Below are positions 38,083 to 48,193 of a DNA stretch of 64,000 nt, one piece after another (the stretch's first letter is position 1; each line of letters begins with the position of its first letter). This stretch comes from Cellulomonas composti. GTDB lineage: Bacteria > Actinomycetota > Actinomycetes > Actinomycetales > Cellulomonadaceae. The stretch spans positions 1-64,000 of the forward strand of contig NZ_BJWG01000001.1 in assembly GCF_007990245.1 (NCBI RefSeq), in the 5' to 3' direction. Made by a program: the position numbers and the translations under genes. Under the pieces are notes generated by a model. The model was not told the origin of the DNA. It saw only the letters and a program-made list of their open reading frames with translations, and made no database searches.

Positions 38083-38535
38083 TGCCAGGCTCGCCGGGTA
38101 TCGCGTGCAGGGGCGCTCTCGGATGCTGCGTGGGCTCGGGTTGAGCCGCTGGGCGCGCTGCTGGGTCACCTGCGCGTGGCCCGCCTGGGACCGGGACGCC
38201 CGCGGACGCGCCCGGACCGGCTGCGCGCGGACAAGGCGTACTCCTCGCGCGGCAACCGGGCGCTGCTGCGCTCACGGGGCATCGTCGCCGTCATCCCGCA
38301 GCCGTCCGATCAGATCGCCCATCGCAGGCGCCGCGGCTCACGCGTACGCCGCCCGCTGGCCCTCGACCGCGATGACCATCGCGGTCGCAACGTCGTCGAG
38401 CGCGGCTTCAACGACACCAAGCAGTGGCGCGGGTTGGCCACCCGGTGCGACAGACTCGCACTGGTCTACCGCGGAGCCGCCATCCTTCGGGCCATCCTCC
38501 TGGGGCTCAGGCGGTTCGGCGACGCGCGGTCCTAG
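38083..38535 (+). pseudogene. IS5-like transposase, internally deleted
   Basis: In one frame the sequence reads GALSDAAWARVEPL, the usual transposase N-terminal helix, then jumps to LGPGRPRTRPDRLRADKAYS, VAVIPQPSDQIAHRRRRGS and NVVERGFNDTKQWRGLATR, the DDE C-terminal half including the E of the catalytic triad (VER). The middle part with the first Asp is gone. A TGA at 38080 closes the frame and no start follows it; GTG 38176 opens only the C-terminal part. Confidence 0.8.
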
Positions 38536-38840
38536 TAGAGCTCGACCTCCCAGCTCTCCAGCGGGGGTTCTCCATCCGGCGCACTGCCGGTGCAGTACTG
38601 GTAGAGCCACACCGCCGCCCGCCGCTCCGCGTACTTCTCGTTCACGGGCTCGCCCTGGTCATCGAGCTCCAAGACGTTGGCGAAGATAGCGAACAGTGTC
38701 TCCATCTGGCTCGGCGAGTCGCGCAGGTCGTCCCAGTAGTCGATTCCTTCGAGGATCGGATGCCCGACCGACCCACGAAAGACCCAGCCGGCGAAGCGCC
38801 GCAGCGCGCCCGATGCCCCATGCGATAGCCCTGTGACCAC
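38532..38840 (-). CDS. Small protein of unknown function carried between IS ends
   Basis: 102 residues. It begins with LRRFAGWVFRGSVGHPILEG, contains LFAIFANVLELDDQGEPVNEKY-type sequence and ends with PPLESWEVELY. It has no membrane helix or signal. Comparable small single-domain proteins are known as hypothetical proteins in actinobacteria, and the style (compact, acidic, Trp/Tyr-rich) is that of immunity-type proteins, but I cannot assign a family. GTG 38840 is chosen because a TACAGT -10 lies 7 bases upstream, so the gene has its own promoter inside the element. It converges on the transposase remnant, sharing stop bases. Confidence 0.7.
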   Translation of the reverse strand: MVTGLSHGASGALRRFAGWVFRGSVGHPILEGIDYWDDLRDSPSQMETLFAIFANVLELDDQGEPVNEKYAERRAAVWLYQYCTGSAPDGEPPLESWEVELY

Positions 38841-38847
38841 GACGCGA

Positions 38848-38853
38848 ACTGTA
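38848..38853 (-). promoter_or_regulatory. -10 element for leaderless cargo gene
   Basis: TACAGT on the minus strand, 7 bases before the GTG at 38840, inside unit B. Confidence 0.5.
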
Positions 38854-38935
38854 GGGGTCGCCGGGTGACCAAGCGGCTCAGGTTAGGAGACACGCCCTAG
38901 TCGCGCGGGCGGTCATCGTGCCGAGGTCGCGCTGA

Positions 38936-39790
<855 letters not shown>

Positions 39791-39807
39791 CCCCGACCGA
39801 CCACCAG

Positions 39808-39853
39808 CACCAGCTCGACGACGAACACCAGCTCGACGACGAACACCAGCACC
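39808..39853. repeat. 18-bp tandem repeat between fabG and fabI
   Basis: caccagctcgacgacgaa occurs twice in direct succession (39808-39825, 39826-39843), with partial caccagcac copies on each side. It fills most of the 83-base gap and ends just before the fabI ribosome site. Confidence 0.8.
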
Positions 39854-39873
39854 ACAGGAAGGCGAGAACGCCC

Positions 39874-40644
39874 ATGGGCCTGCTCACCGGCAAGAAGCTC
39901 CTCATCACCGGCGTCCTGACGGACGGTTCGATCGCGTTCCACGTCGCGCGGCTCGCGCAGGAGCAGGGCGCGCAGGTCGTGCTCACCTCCTTCGGGCGCC
40001 AGTTCCGCCTGACGCAGGTGATCGCCCGGCGACTGCCCGTCGAGGCGCCCGTCGTGCAGCTCGACATCACGGACCCCGACGACCTGGCCGCGCTCGCGGA
40101 CCGCGTGCGCGAGGCCGGCTTCGACTCGCTCGACGGTGTGGTGCACTCGATCGGCTTCGCACCGCAGACGGTCATGGGCGGCCAGTTCCTGGGCGCGCCG
40201 TGGTCGGACGTCGCGGTCGCGCTTGAGGTGTCGGCGTACTCGCTCAAGTCCCTCGCGGTGGCGGCCCAGCCGCTGCTGACCGGCGGTGGCTCGATCGTCG
40301 GGCTGACGTTCGACGCGAAGTTCGCGTGGCCCGTGTACGACTGGATGGGCGTCGCGAAGGCCGCGTTCGAGGCGACGTCGCGTTACCTGGCCCGTGACCT
40401 GGGCGCGTCGGGGGTGCGCGTGAACCTCGTGTCCGCCGGCCCGATCCGCACGACGGCGGCCAAGTCGATCCCCGGCTTCGAGCAGATGGAGGAGCGCTGG
40501 TCCGATCGTGCGCCGCTCGGCTGGGACGTCTACGACCCCGAGCCGACCGCCCGCGCGGTCGCCGCGCTGCTGTCGGACTGGTTCCCCGCGACGACCGGCG
40601 AGATCATCCACGTCGACGGCGGTGTGCACGCCATGGGTCAGTGA
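39874..40644 (+). CDS. fabI: Enoyl-ACP reductase (InhA/FabI type)
   Basis: 256 residues. Divergent SDR with N-terminal KKLLITGVLTDGSIAFHVAR, SIG motif VVHSIGFAPQ, and active-site Tyr155-X6-Lys162 (YDWMGVAK), matching InhA Tyr158/Lys165. C-terminal TGEIIHVDGGVHAMGQ is typical. It performs the last reduction of each fatty acid cycle with NADH and is the target class of isoniazid and triclosan. ATG 39874 has aggaagg about 10 bases upstream. Confidence 0.94.
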   Translation: MGLLTGKKLLITGVLTDGSIAFHVARLAQEQGAQVVLTSFGRQFRLTQVIARRLPVEAPVVQLDITDPDDLAALADRVREAGFDSLDGVVHSIGFAPQTVMGGQFLGAPWSDVAVALEVSAYSLKSLAVAAQPLLTGGGSIVGLTFDAKFAWPVYDWMGVAKAAFEATSRYLARDLGASGVRVNLVSAGPIRTTAAKSIPGFEQMEERWSDRAPLGWDVYDPEPTARAVAALLSDWFPATTGEIIHVDGGVHAMGQ

Positions 40645-40659
40645 TGGCAGGCTGAGGCG

Positions 40660-41193
40660 ATGAACCAGCCGCCGAGCGTGTCCGATGAGCCACGTCGGCT
40701 GGTGCTGCTGCGGCACGCCAAGGCCGAGCATCCCGACGGCGTGAGCGACCACTCGCGTCCCCTCGCGCTGCAGGGTCGGCGCCAGAGCGCCCGGGTGGGC
40801 ACCGCCCTCGCGGCGGCGGGCCTCGTGCCCGACCTCGTGTGGTGCTCGTCGAGCACGCGCACCCGCCAGACGTGGGACCTCGTGCGCGGGACGCTCGGCG
40901 CGCAGCCGCCCGCCGAGTTCCTCGACGACGTGTACGAGGCGGGCGTGCGCTCGCTGCTCGCGCTCGTCGCGACCGCGCCGGCGTCGGTGTCCACGCTTCT
41001 CGTCGTCGGGCACGAGCCGACGATGTCCCACACGGCCGCGACGCTCGCGGGACCGGGGTCCGACGAGGATGCGTGGTCGCGGGTGCAGGTCGGCGTGCCG
41101 ACCGCGTCGTGGTCGCTCATCGAGCTCGACGGAGACTGGGACACGGTCGCGTCGCAGGCCGGCCGCCTGATCAAGGTCGTCACGCCCCACTGA
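40660..41193 (+). CDS. SixA-like histidine phosphatase
   Basis: 177 residues. The RHG-type catalytic site is LLRHAKAEHP (His19) with a second His in VVGHEPTMSH and the Arg of STRTRQTW. Length and layout match SixA phosphohistidine phosphatases. It starts 16 bases after fabI; a weak -10-like caggct lies 6 bases before the ATG. Target protein unknown. Confidence 0.85.
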   Translation: MNQPPSVSDEPRRLVLLRHAKAEHPDGVSDHSRPLALQGRRQSARVGTALAAAGLVPDLVWCSSSTRTRQTWDLVRGTLGAQPPAEFLDDVYEAGVRSLLALVATAPASVSTLLVVGHEPTMSHTAATLAGPGSDEDAWSRVQVGVPTASWSLIELDGDWDTVASQAGRLIKVVTPH

Positions 41194-41206
41194 CGGGCGG
41201 GGTCGT

Positions 41207-41222
41207 CCCCGGTGCGCCGGGG
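41207..41222. terminator. Convergent hairpin between the SixA-like gene and serB
   Basis: ccccgg-tgcg-ccgggg, a 6-bp GC stem with a 4-base loop in the 36-base gap between two convergent stops; no T-run on either strand. Confidence 0.45.
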
Positions 41223-41229
41223 CGTGGGT

Positions 41230-41904
<675 letters not shown>

Positions 41905-41911
41905 GGCGCCG

Positions 41912-41917
41912 AGGCTA
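41912..41917 (-). promoter_or_regulatory. -10 element for leaderless serB
   Basis: TAGCCT on the minus strand, 7 bases before the GTG at 41904. Confidence 0.55.
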
Positions 41918-41947
41918 CCGGCGCCGTGACCCTCGAGGGCCGCGTGG

Positions 41948-43189
41948 TCATTCCGTGATGATCGTGCCCTTGGGGACGATCGTGATCCCGGACGGCGTGA
42001 CGGTGAACCCGCGGGCGAGGTCGTGCTCGCGGTCCAGGCCGATGCGCGCGCGCTCCGGGACGATGACGTTCTTGTCGAGGATCGCGCGGTGCACCTGGGC
42101 GTACCGCTGCACGTCGACGCCGTCCATGATCACCGAGTCGGTCACCTGCGCCCACGAGTGCATCCGCACGCCGGGCGACAGGATCGAACCCGAGACCGTG
42201 GCCCCCGAGATCACGACGCCGGGGGAGACGATCGAGTCGGCCGCGTGCCCGAGACGACCGGCGCCGGCGTGCACGAACTTGGCGGGCGCCAGGCTCGTGT
42301 AGCCCGTGTAGAGCGGCCACTCGTCGTTGTAGAGGTTGAATACTGGCTCGACCGCGATGAGGTCGATGTTCGCGTCGAAGTACGCGTCGAGCGTCCCGAC
42401 GTCGCGCCAGTAGTCGCGGTCGCGCGGCGTCGAGCCGGGCACGTCGTTGCGGATGAAGTCGTACACGCCGGCGGTGCCGCGCTCGACGAACGCAGGCACG
42501 ATGTCGCCGCCCATGTCGTGCCGCGACGTCGCGCTCTCGGCGTCCTCGGTCACCGCGCGGACCAGCGCGTCGGCGTTGATGACGTAGTTGCCCATCGAGG
42601 CCAGCACCTCGTTCGGCGAGTCCGCCAGGCCGACCGGGTTCTTGGGCTTCTCGAGGAAGGCCTTGATCTTCGTCGGGTCGCTCGGGTCGACCTCGATGAC
42701 GCCGAACTGGTCGGCCTCCTCGATCGGCTGGCGGATCGCCGCGACCGTGAACTCGGCGCCCGACGCGATATGCGCGTCCACCATCTGGGAGAAGTCCATG
42801 CGGTAGACGTGGTCGGCGCCGACGACCACGACGATGTCGGGCCGCTCGTCCTCGATGATGTTGAGGCACTGGTAGATCGCGTCGGCGCTGCCGAGGTACC
42901 AGTGCTTGCCGACCCGCTGCTGTGCGGGGACCGCGGCGACGTAGTTGCCCAGCAGCGACGACATGCGCCACGTCTTCGAGACGTGCCGGTCCAGGCTGTG
43001 GGACTTGTACTGCGTCAGCACGATGACGTGCAGGTAGTGCGAGTTGATGACGTTGGACAGTGCGAAGTCGATCAGGCGGTACAGGCCGCCGAACGGCACT
43101 GCGGGCTTGGCACGGTGGGCCGTGAGCGGCATCAGTCGCTTGCCCTCCCCACCTGCGAGGACGATTGCGAGGACGCGCGGCGCTGCCAT
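41948..43189 (-). CDS. glgC: Glucose-1-phosphate adenylyltransferase
   Basis: 413 residues; makes ADP-glucose for glycogen synthesis. Nucleotidyltransferase motifs [39 protein letters not shown] and GADHVYRMD are followed by a C-terminal left-handed beta-helix (about 290-413, [17 protein letters not shown]). ATG 43189 is chosen over ATG 43195 because the TAGGGT -10 lies 7 bases upstream of the former. Divergent from glgA, as in mycobacteria (Rv1213/Rv1212c). Confidence 0.96.
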   Translation of the reverse strand: MAAPRVLAIVLAGGEGKRLMPLTAHRAKPAVPFGGLYRLIDFALSNVINSHYLHVIVLTQYKSHSLDRHVSKTWRMSSLLGNYVAAVPAQQRVGKHWYLGSADAIYQCLNIIEDERPDIVVVVGADHVYRMDFSQMVDAHIASGAEFTVAAIRQPIEEADQFGVIEVDPSDPTKIKAFLEKPKNPVGLADSPNEVLASMGNYVINADALVRAVTEDAESATSRHDMGGDIVPAFVERGTAGVYDFIRNDVPGSTPRDRDYWRDVGTLDAYFDANIDLIAVEPVFNLYNDEWPLYTGYTSLAPAKFVHAGAGRLGHAADSIVSPGVVISGATVSGSILSPGVRMHSWAQVTDSVIMDGVDVQRYAQVHRAILDKNVIVPERARIGLDREHDLARGFTVTPSGITIVPKGTIITE

Positions 43190-43196
43190 GAGCATG

Positions 43197-43202
43197 ACCC
43201 TA
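43197..43202 (-). promoter_or_regulatory. -10 element for leaderless glgC
   Basis: TAGGGT on the minus strand, 7 bases before ATG 43189 and only 1 base before ATG 43195, which settles the start at 43189. Confidence 0.55.
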
Positions 43203-43246
43203 GTTCCGTGGGGCGGTTGCGGCGAGGCCTGGGGACCTGTGAGCGC

Positions 43247-43252
43247 TAGCGT
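43247..43252 (+). promoter_or_regulatory. Possible -10 element for glgA
   Basis: TAGCGT on the plus strand in the 125-base glgC-glgA divergent region, 62 bases before GTG 43315; this gene keeps a leader with ggagg. Confidence 0.4.
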
Positions 43253-43314
43253 GTCGCGGAGGGCACGGGCGCAGGATCGTCCCGGGCCTCCCGACGAGCC
43301 GCTTGGAGGACGCC

Positions 43315-44544
43315 GTGCGCGTGGACCTGCTGACCCGTGAGTACCCGCCGAACATCTACGGCGGCGCCGGTGTGCACGTCGCGGAGCTCGCGGCGGTGCT
43401 TCGTCGTTCGGTCGACGTGCGCGTGCACTGCTTCGACGGTGCCCGCGACGAGCCCGGCGTCGCGGGCTACGACGTCCCGGCGACGCTGGCGGGGGCCAAC
43501 CCGGCGCTCCAGACGCTCGGGGTCGACCTCGAGATGGTGGACGCGGTCGGTGCGGTCGGCATCGACGGCGTGCGCAGCGACCTGGTCCACTCGCACACCT
43601 GGTACGCCAACATGGCCGGCCATCTCGCGTCGCTGCTGCACGGCGTGCCCCACGTCCTGACTGCGCACAGCCTCGAGCCGCTGCGGCCGTGGAAGGCCGA
43701 ACAGCTCGGTGGTGGGTACGCGCTGTCGAGCTGGGTCGAGCGGACCGCGTACGAGGCGGCCGCGGGCGTGATCGCCGTCAGCGGCGGCATGCGTGAGGAC
43801 ATCCTGCGCTCCTACCCGGCGGTCGACCCCGCACGCGTGCACGTGGTGCACAACGGCATCGACCTGGACGGCTGGCAGCGGCCCGTCGACGCCGCCGACC
43901 TGGAGCACGCCGACGCGACGGTCCGGGAGTTGGGCATCGACCCGTCACGCCCCGCGGTGGTCTTCGTCGGCCGGATCACCCGGCAGAAGGGGCTGCCCTA
44001 CTTCCTGCGCGCGGCCGAGCAGCTGCCGGCGGACGTGCAGGTCGTGCTGTGCGCGGGTGCGCCGGACACGCCGCAGATCGCCGCCGAGGTCAGCGGGCTC
44101 GTCGAGCAGCTGCGCGCACGGCGTTCGGGCGTGGTGTGGATCGAGCAGATGCTCCCGCGGCGCGACCTGGTGGCCGTGCTGGCGCACGGGACCGTGTTCG
44201 CGTGCCCGTCCGTGTACGAGCCGCTCGGCATCGTCAACCTCGAGGCCATGGCTGTCGGGCTGCCCGTGGTCGGAACGGCGACCGGCGGCATCCCGGAGGT
44301 CGTCGACGACGGGGTCACGGGCCGGCTGGTCCCGATCGACCAGGTGCGCGACGGCACGGGCACACCCCGGGACCCGGACGCGTTCGTCGCGGACCTCGCG
44401 GCCGCGCTCGTCGAGGTCGTGTCCGACGAGGAGCGCGCGCGGACGTGGGGCGTGGCCGCACGGCGGCGCGTCGAGGACCACTTCTCGTGGGACGCCATCG
44501 CCGAGCGCACTCTCGAGATCTACGCCCAGGTGCTCCGGGGCTGA
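43315..44544 (+). CDS. glgA: Glycogen synthase / maltose-1-phosphate synthase, GT4 family
   Basis: 409 residues. N-terminal [20 protein letters not shown] and C-terminal nucleotide site [20 protein letters not shown] are those of actinobacterial GlgA (GlgM), a GT-B retaining GT4 enzyme. The M. tuberculosis homologue uses ADP-glucose and glucose 1-phosphate to make maltose 1-phosphate for the GlgE route, so either product is possible here. GTG 43315 has ggagg 5 bases upstream; an in-frame TTG at 43303 lacks a site. Confidence 0.93.
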   Translation: MRVDLLTREYPPNIYGGAGVHVAELAAVLRRSVDVRVHCFDGARDEPGVAGYDVPATLAGANPALQTLGVDLEMVDAVGAVGIDGVRSDLVHSHTWYANMAGHLASLLHGVPHVLTAHSLEPLRPWKAEQLGGGYALSSWVERTAYEAAAGVIAVSGGMREDILRSYPAVDPARVHVVHNGIDLDGWQRPVDAADLEHADATVRELGIDPSRPAVVFVGRITRQKGLPYFLRAAEQLPADVQVVLCAGAPDTPQIAAEVSGLVEQLRARRSGVVWIEQMLPRRDLVAVLAHGTVFACPSVYEPLGIVNLEAMAVGLPVVGTATGGIPEVVDDGVTGRLVPIDQVRDGTGTPRDPDAFVADLAAALVEVVSDEERARTWGVAARRRVEDHFSWDAIAERTLEIYAQVLRG

Positions 44545-44553
44545 CGCCGCGGG

Positions 44554-44569
44554 TCCGCCCCACGGCGGA
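44554..44569. terminator. Hairpin after glgA
   Basis: tccgcc-ccac-ggcgga, 6-bp stem with 4-base loop, 10 bases after the glgA stop and followed by ttct; it may serve both convergent genes. Confidence 0.5.
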
Positions 44570-44602
44570 TTCTCGGGCACGCTGCCGGTGTCACAGCGAA
44601 CG

Positions 44603-45406
44603 TCACAGGGCGGCGCGGCCGATGAGCGAGGCCGTGGCGGCGGCGAGCGCGCGGCGCGCCATCCGGTCCACGTCGCGCAGCGCGGCCGACCGCTGGTCGG
44701 CCTGCCAGACGTTGATCGCCGCGCCGTCGTCGGCGCCCGCGAGGTCCGCGATCGCGCGCAGCCGCGCGGCCGAGGCCAGCACGCGAGCCCGCCGACCGTC
44801 GAGGTGCTCGGGGAGGCGCCACGCGGCCAGCGCGCCGTCGCGGATCGCCGCGACCCGTTCGGTGTCCCGCGAGTCCCAGTGCGCGATGTCGAGCCGGATG
44901 AGCGCCTGCGTGATCGTCGCGAGCCCGATCCGCAGGTCGCGGTCCGCGTCGGTGAGCGAGCCCAGCGCGAGCGCGGCCGTGATCCACTCGGGCACGGGCG
45001 TGGCGCGCCAGCGCACCACGTGACCGGGCTCGTACGGGGAGCCGAACTCGGAGACCTGGGGGACCAGGGCGAGGTCGCGTCCGTCCGGTGCGCGCAGCAG
45101 CACGCACTCGCCGACGTGCAGCGACGACACGCTGACCGCCGCGGGCACCGACTGGACGTCGCCCGGTGCGGGGAACAGCGCCACGACCTGAACCTCGCCG
45201 CCGGGCGTGAGCCACGTCGCCAGGGACTCCGCGAGCGTCGTCGTCGCACCCGTGAGCGCGTCCTCGACAGTGTGCGGCTCGTCGTCCGACTGCACCGCAC
45301 GCACGGCGCGATCGAGCTGCCCGCGTGCGTTGGGGCGCCCGTCGTCGTCACACCCCAGCCACAGCGCGAGCAGCGCAGATCGAGGCAACGTCAGCGTGCG
45401 GCTCAC
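44603..45406 (-). CDS. Conserved actinobacterial protein of unknown function
   Basis: 267 residues, soluble, no recognised domain. It begins SRTLTLPRSALLALWLG, has a central segment with VSEFGSPYEPGHVVRWRATP and a helical, Ala/Arg-rich C-terminal half (VLASAARLRAIADLAGADDG). GTG 45406 follows a TACGGT -10 by 6 bases, only 108 bases from the divergent ABC ATPase. No function proposed. Confidence 0.75.
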   Translation of the reverse strand: MSRTLTLPRSALLALWLGCDDDGRPNARGQLDRAVRAVQSDDEPHTVEDALTGATTTLAESLATWLTPGGEVQVVALFPAPGDVQSVPAAVSVSSLHVGECVLLRAPDGRDLALVPQVSEFGSPYEPGHVVRWRATPVPEWITAALALGSLTDADRDLRIGLATITQALIRLDIAHWDSRDTERVAAIRDGALAAWRLPEHLDGRRARVLASAARLRAIADLAGADDGAAINVWQADQRSAALRDVDRMARRALAAATASLIGRAAL

Positions 45407-45412
45407 AGGTCC

Positions 45413-45418
45413 ACCGTA
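45413..45418 (-). promoter_or_regulatory. -10 element for leaderless gene at 45406
   Basis: TACGGT on the minus strand, 6 bases before the GTG. Confidence 0.5.
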
Positions 45419-45502
45419 GAGCGGTCGGCGACCCGGGTGGTGCAGGAGTCCGCGCCGGACGTGACTTCGCCGCGGTGTCACCCCGAGCCGGGACCGGGCC
45501 GT

Positions 45503-45508
45503 TAGGGT
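45503..45508 (+). promoter_or_regulatory. -10 element for leaderless ABC ATPase
   Basis: TAGGGT, 6 bases before ATG 45515; no Shine-Dalgarno sequence. Confidence 0.55.
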
Positions 45509-45514
45509 CGGGGC

Positions 45515-46300
45515 ATGACCGACGTGCTCGACCTGCAGGACGTGACGATCCGCCGGGGCACCACGACGATCCTCGACCGGGTCACCTGGACCGTCCGCGA
45601 GGGCGAGCGATGGGTCGTGCTGGGCCGCAACGGCGCGGGCAAGACGACGATGCTGCAGGTCGCCTCGGGTCGGATGCATCCGACGAGCGGCACCGCCGAT
45701 CTGCTCGGCGCGCGGCTCGGGCGCGTCGACGTGTTCGAGCTGCGGCCCCGCATCGGGTTGTCCAGCGCAGTGCTCGCGGACCGCATCCCGGGCGGCGAGT
45801 CGGTACGTGACGTGGTGCTCACCGCGGCCTACGGCGTGACGGGACGATGGCGCGAGTCCTACGAGGAGCTCGACGAGTCGCGGGCGAGCGATCTGCTGCG
45901 CGCGTTCGGTGTCGAGCACCTCTCCGAGCGGTTCTTCGGCACGCTCAGCGAGGGCGAGCGCAAGCGGGTCCAGATCGCCCGCTCGCTGATGAGCGACCCG
46001 GAGCTGCTGCTGCTCGACGAGCCCGCGGCCGGGCTCGACCTCGGCGGGCGCGAGGAGCTCGTGGCGGCGCTCTCGGAGCTGGCGTCGGACCCGCGCTCGC
46101 CCGTGCTCGTGCTCGTGACGCATCACGTCGAGGAGATCCCGCCGGGCTTCACGCACCTGCTGCTGCTGCGCGACGGCGGTGTGCACGCGGCGGGGCCGAT
46201 CGAGCAGGTGCTGACGCCCGAGAACCTCAGCGGCGCATTCGGCGTGGACCTCGACGTCCAGGAGCAGTCGGGCCGTTGGGTGGCACGCGCCCGGACCTGA
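45515..46300 (+). CDS. Stand-alone ABC ATPase
   Basis: 261 residues. Walker A GRNGAGKTT, signature LSEGERKRVQIA (LSEGE instead of LSGGQ), Walker B LLLLDEPAAGLD and a conserved His in THHVEEIPPGF. The layout resembles the ModF/YlmA-type ATPases that occur without a permease gene, and none is adjacent here. Substrate and partner unknown. Confidence 0.85.
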   Translation: MTDVLDLQDVTIRRGTTTILDRVTWTVREGERWVVLGRNGAGKTTMLQVASGRMHPTSGTADLLGARLGRVDVFELRPRIGLSSAVLADRIPGGESVRDVVLTAAYGVTGRWRESYEELDESRASDLLRAFGVEHLSERFFGTLSEGERKRVQIARSLMSDPELLLLDEPAAGLDLGGREELVAALSELASDPRSPVLVLVTHHVEEIPPGFTHLLLLRDGGVHAAGPIEQVLTPENLSGAFGVDLDVQEQSGRWVARART

Positions 46301-46379
46301 TCCGGGTTCACCGGCCTGCGATCCGGCGGTGCGCGGGTTCGGTTGTGGAGAAGTCGCCCGTCCAGGGTGAGGCTCGGCC

Positions 46380-46385
46380 TAGGAT
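46380..46385 (+). promoter_or_regulatory. Possible -10 element for the NfeD-SPFH operon
   Basis: TAGGAT, 52 bases before GTG 46438; leader contains the gaggggg ribosome site. Confidence 0.4.
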
Positions 46386-46437
46386 CGACTCACGGGCGTC
46401 GTCGACGACGCGGCGCGCAACACGAGGGGGATCCGGC

Positions 46438-46872
46438 GTGGACTGGCTGTGGTGGGTCGGCGGGGCGTTGCTGCTCGGCATCCTCGAGATGCTGATGCTC
46501 GACCTCGTGTTCATCATGTTCGCCGGGGGAGCGCTCGCCGGCGGCCTGGCCAACCTGCTCGGTGCCGAGCTGTGGCTGCAGGTCGTGGTCGCCGCGGTGA
46601 CGTCCGCCGTCCTGCTTTTCGCCCTGCGGCCGTGGCTGCTGCACCGCCTGCGGGACCGCACGCAGCTCGTCGAGACCAACACCGCCGCGCTCGTCGGGCG
46701 CCCCGCCGTCGTCGTCTCGACGGTCACGGGCGAGGGCGGGCGCGTCAAGCTCGCGGGCGAGGTGTGGAGCGCGCGCGCCGCGGCGGGCGTCTCCATCCCG
46801 CCCGGGGTGTCCGTCCGCGTCGACCGCATCGACGGCGCCACCGCGGTGGTCGCGCCGACCGACGCGGCCTGA
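46438..46872 (+). CDS. NfeD-family membrane protein
   Basis: 144 residues. Short form of NfeD: membrane helices at about 5-60 (WWVGGALLLGILEMLMLDLV and following) and a C-terminal OB-fold (about 85-140, ALVGRPAVVVSTV, GGRVKLAGEVWSA). Such proteins pair with SPFH/stomatin proteins, and one lies directly downstream. GTG 46438 has gaggggg 7 bases upstream. Confidence 0.88.
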   Translation: MDWLWWVGGALLLGILEMLMLDLVFIMFAGGALAGGLANLLGAELWLQVVVAAVTSAVLLFALRPWLLHRLRDRTQLVETNTAALVGRPAVVVSTVTGEGGRVKLAGEVWSARAAAGVSIPPGVSVRVDRIDGATAVVAPTDAA

Positions 46873-46947
46873 CCGGCACGCCCGGCTCGTTCACGAAGTT
46901 CCGCAGCGCCGCTGCACGTACTGCCCGTCCCGGACCCGGAGGTTGCC

Positions 46948-48144
46948 TTGCCAGATGACACGGACGTCGGTCGGATCGCCCTGATCGTCGTCATCGCGCT
47001 CGTCCTGCTGTTCGTCGTCGTCGCGCTGTTCCGCTCGGTGCGGATCGTGCCGCAGACCGTGGCGATCATCGTCGAGCGGCTCGGTCGGTACTCGCGGACC
47101 CTGGACGCCGGGCTGCACCTGCTGATCCCGTTCGTCGACCGCGTGAGGGCGGGGGTGGACCTGCGCGAGCAGGTGGTCTCGTTTCCGCCGCAACCGGTCA
47201 TCACGTCCGACAACCTCGTCGTGAGCATCGACACCGTCATCTACTTCCAGGTGACCGACCCCAAGTCGGCGGTGTACGAGATCGCGAACTACATCACGGG
47301 CATCGAGCAGCTCACCGTCACCACGCTGCGCAACGTCGTCGGGTCGATGGACCTCGAGCAGACGCTCACGAGCCGCGACCAGATCAACGGCCAGTTGCGC
47401 GGGGTGCTCGACGAGGCCACCGGCCGCTGGGGCGTGCGCGTCAACCGGGTCGAGCTCAAGTCGATCGACCCGCCGGACAGCATCAAGGGCTCGATGGAGC
47501 AGCAGATGCGGGCCGAGCGCGACCGGCGCGCCGCGATCCTCACGGCCGAGGGCGTCAAGCAGTCCGCGATTCTCACCGCCGAGGGCGAGAAGCAGGCCTC
47601 GATCCTGCGCTCGGAGGGTGAGGCGCAGTCCGCGATCCTGCGCGCCGAGGGCGAGGCACGCGCGATCCTGCAGGTGTTCGACGCCGTGCACCGCGGCGAC
47701 GCGGACCCCAAGCTGCTGGCCTACCAGTACCTGCAGACGCTGCCGAAGATCGCGGCGTACCCGTCGAACAAGATGTGGTTCCTGCCGGCGGAGCTCACCG
47801 GCGCGCTCGGCCAGCTCGCGAGCGGGTTCGGCGGAGGGTTCGGCGCGCCCGCGCCGAGCGAGCCAGCGCGACCCGCGGGCACGTCGCCGCTCGGTGACGA
47901 CCTGCCGGCCGTCGCGCTGCGCGATCCGGCCGAGGCGCTCGCCGAGGCCCGCCGCGAGTCCGCGGCCGCGACCGCGGACGCGACGAGCGCCGGGACCCTG
48001 AGCGGGCGCCCGTTCGACCCGTCGGTCGAGCTCGGCCAGCGCCCCGGTGGAGCCGCGGTGCCGCCGCGGCCGGCGACCCCGCCCGTGCCGCCCGTGCCGC
48101 CGGTCGACGAGCCGAGCCCGGACGCGGGGGACACCGCACCGTAG
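46948..48144 (+). CDS. SPFH/Band 7 (stomatin-like) protein
   Basis: 398 residues. One N-terminal membrane helix (about 9-30), an SPFH domain (about 35-195, VGSMDLEQTLTSRDQIN), then AEGE-K/A-Q coiled-coil repeats (about 190-235, SAILTAEGEKQAS) and a Pro/Ala-rich tail from about 290. It should form large oligomeric membrane scaffolds with the NfeD partner upstream. The start is TTG 46948, supported by ggagg 5 bases upstream; no ATG or GTG fits. Confidence 0.9.
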   Translation: MPDDTDVGRIALIVVIALVLLFVVVALFRSVRIVPQTVAIIVERLGRYSRTLDAGLHLLIPFVDRVRAGVDLREQVVSFPPQPVITSDNLVVSIDTVIYFQVTDPKSAVYEIANYITGIEQLTVTTLRNVVGSMDLEQTLTSRDQINGQLRGVLDEATGRWGVRVNRVELKSIDPPDSIKGSMEQQMRAERDRRAAILTAEGVKQSAILTAEGEKQASILRSEGEAQSAILRAEGEARAILQVFDAVHRGDADPKLLAYQYLQTLPKIAAYPSNKMWFLPAELTGALGQLASGFGGGFGAPAPSEPARPAGTSPLGDDLPAVALRDPAEALAEARRESAAATADATSAGTLSGRPFDPSVELGQRPGGAAVPPRPATPPVPPVPPVDEPSPDAGDTAP

Positions 48145-48157
48145 GCCGGAGCAGCGA

Positions 48158-48193
48158 CGACGCCCGCCGGTGCGGCAACGCCGGCGGGCGTCG
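48158..48193 (+). terminator. Strong hairpin after the SPFH gene
   Basis: Perfect 13-bp stem cgacgcccgccgg (48158-48170) / ccggcgggcgtcg (48181-48193) with a 10-base loop, 14 bases after the stop; no T-run. Likely terminator separating the operon from the TetR unit. Confidence 0.6.

Larger units (their letters stand above)
38048..38900. mobile_element. Unit B: IS5-like end-bounded element carrying a small unknown gene
   Basis: Ends ctaggccgtgcctcctaa (38048-38065) and ttaggagacacgccctag (38883-38900) are inverted repeats with 2 mismatches in 18. Order from the left end: repeat, internally deleted transposase (plus strand), convergent small gene (minus strand), repeat. This is the mirror image of unit A. 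Confidence 0.7.

Noticed and set aside
37556..38840. Toxin-antitoxin pair
   Set aside because: The two small genes are in separate IS-bounded units about 600 bases apart and have independent starts, so they are not an operon pair.
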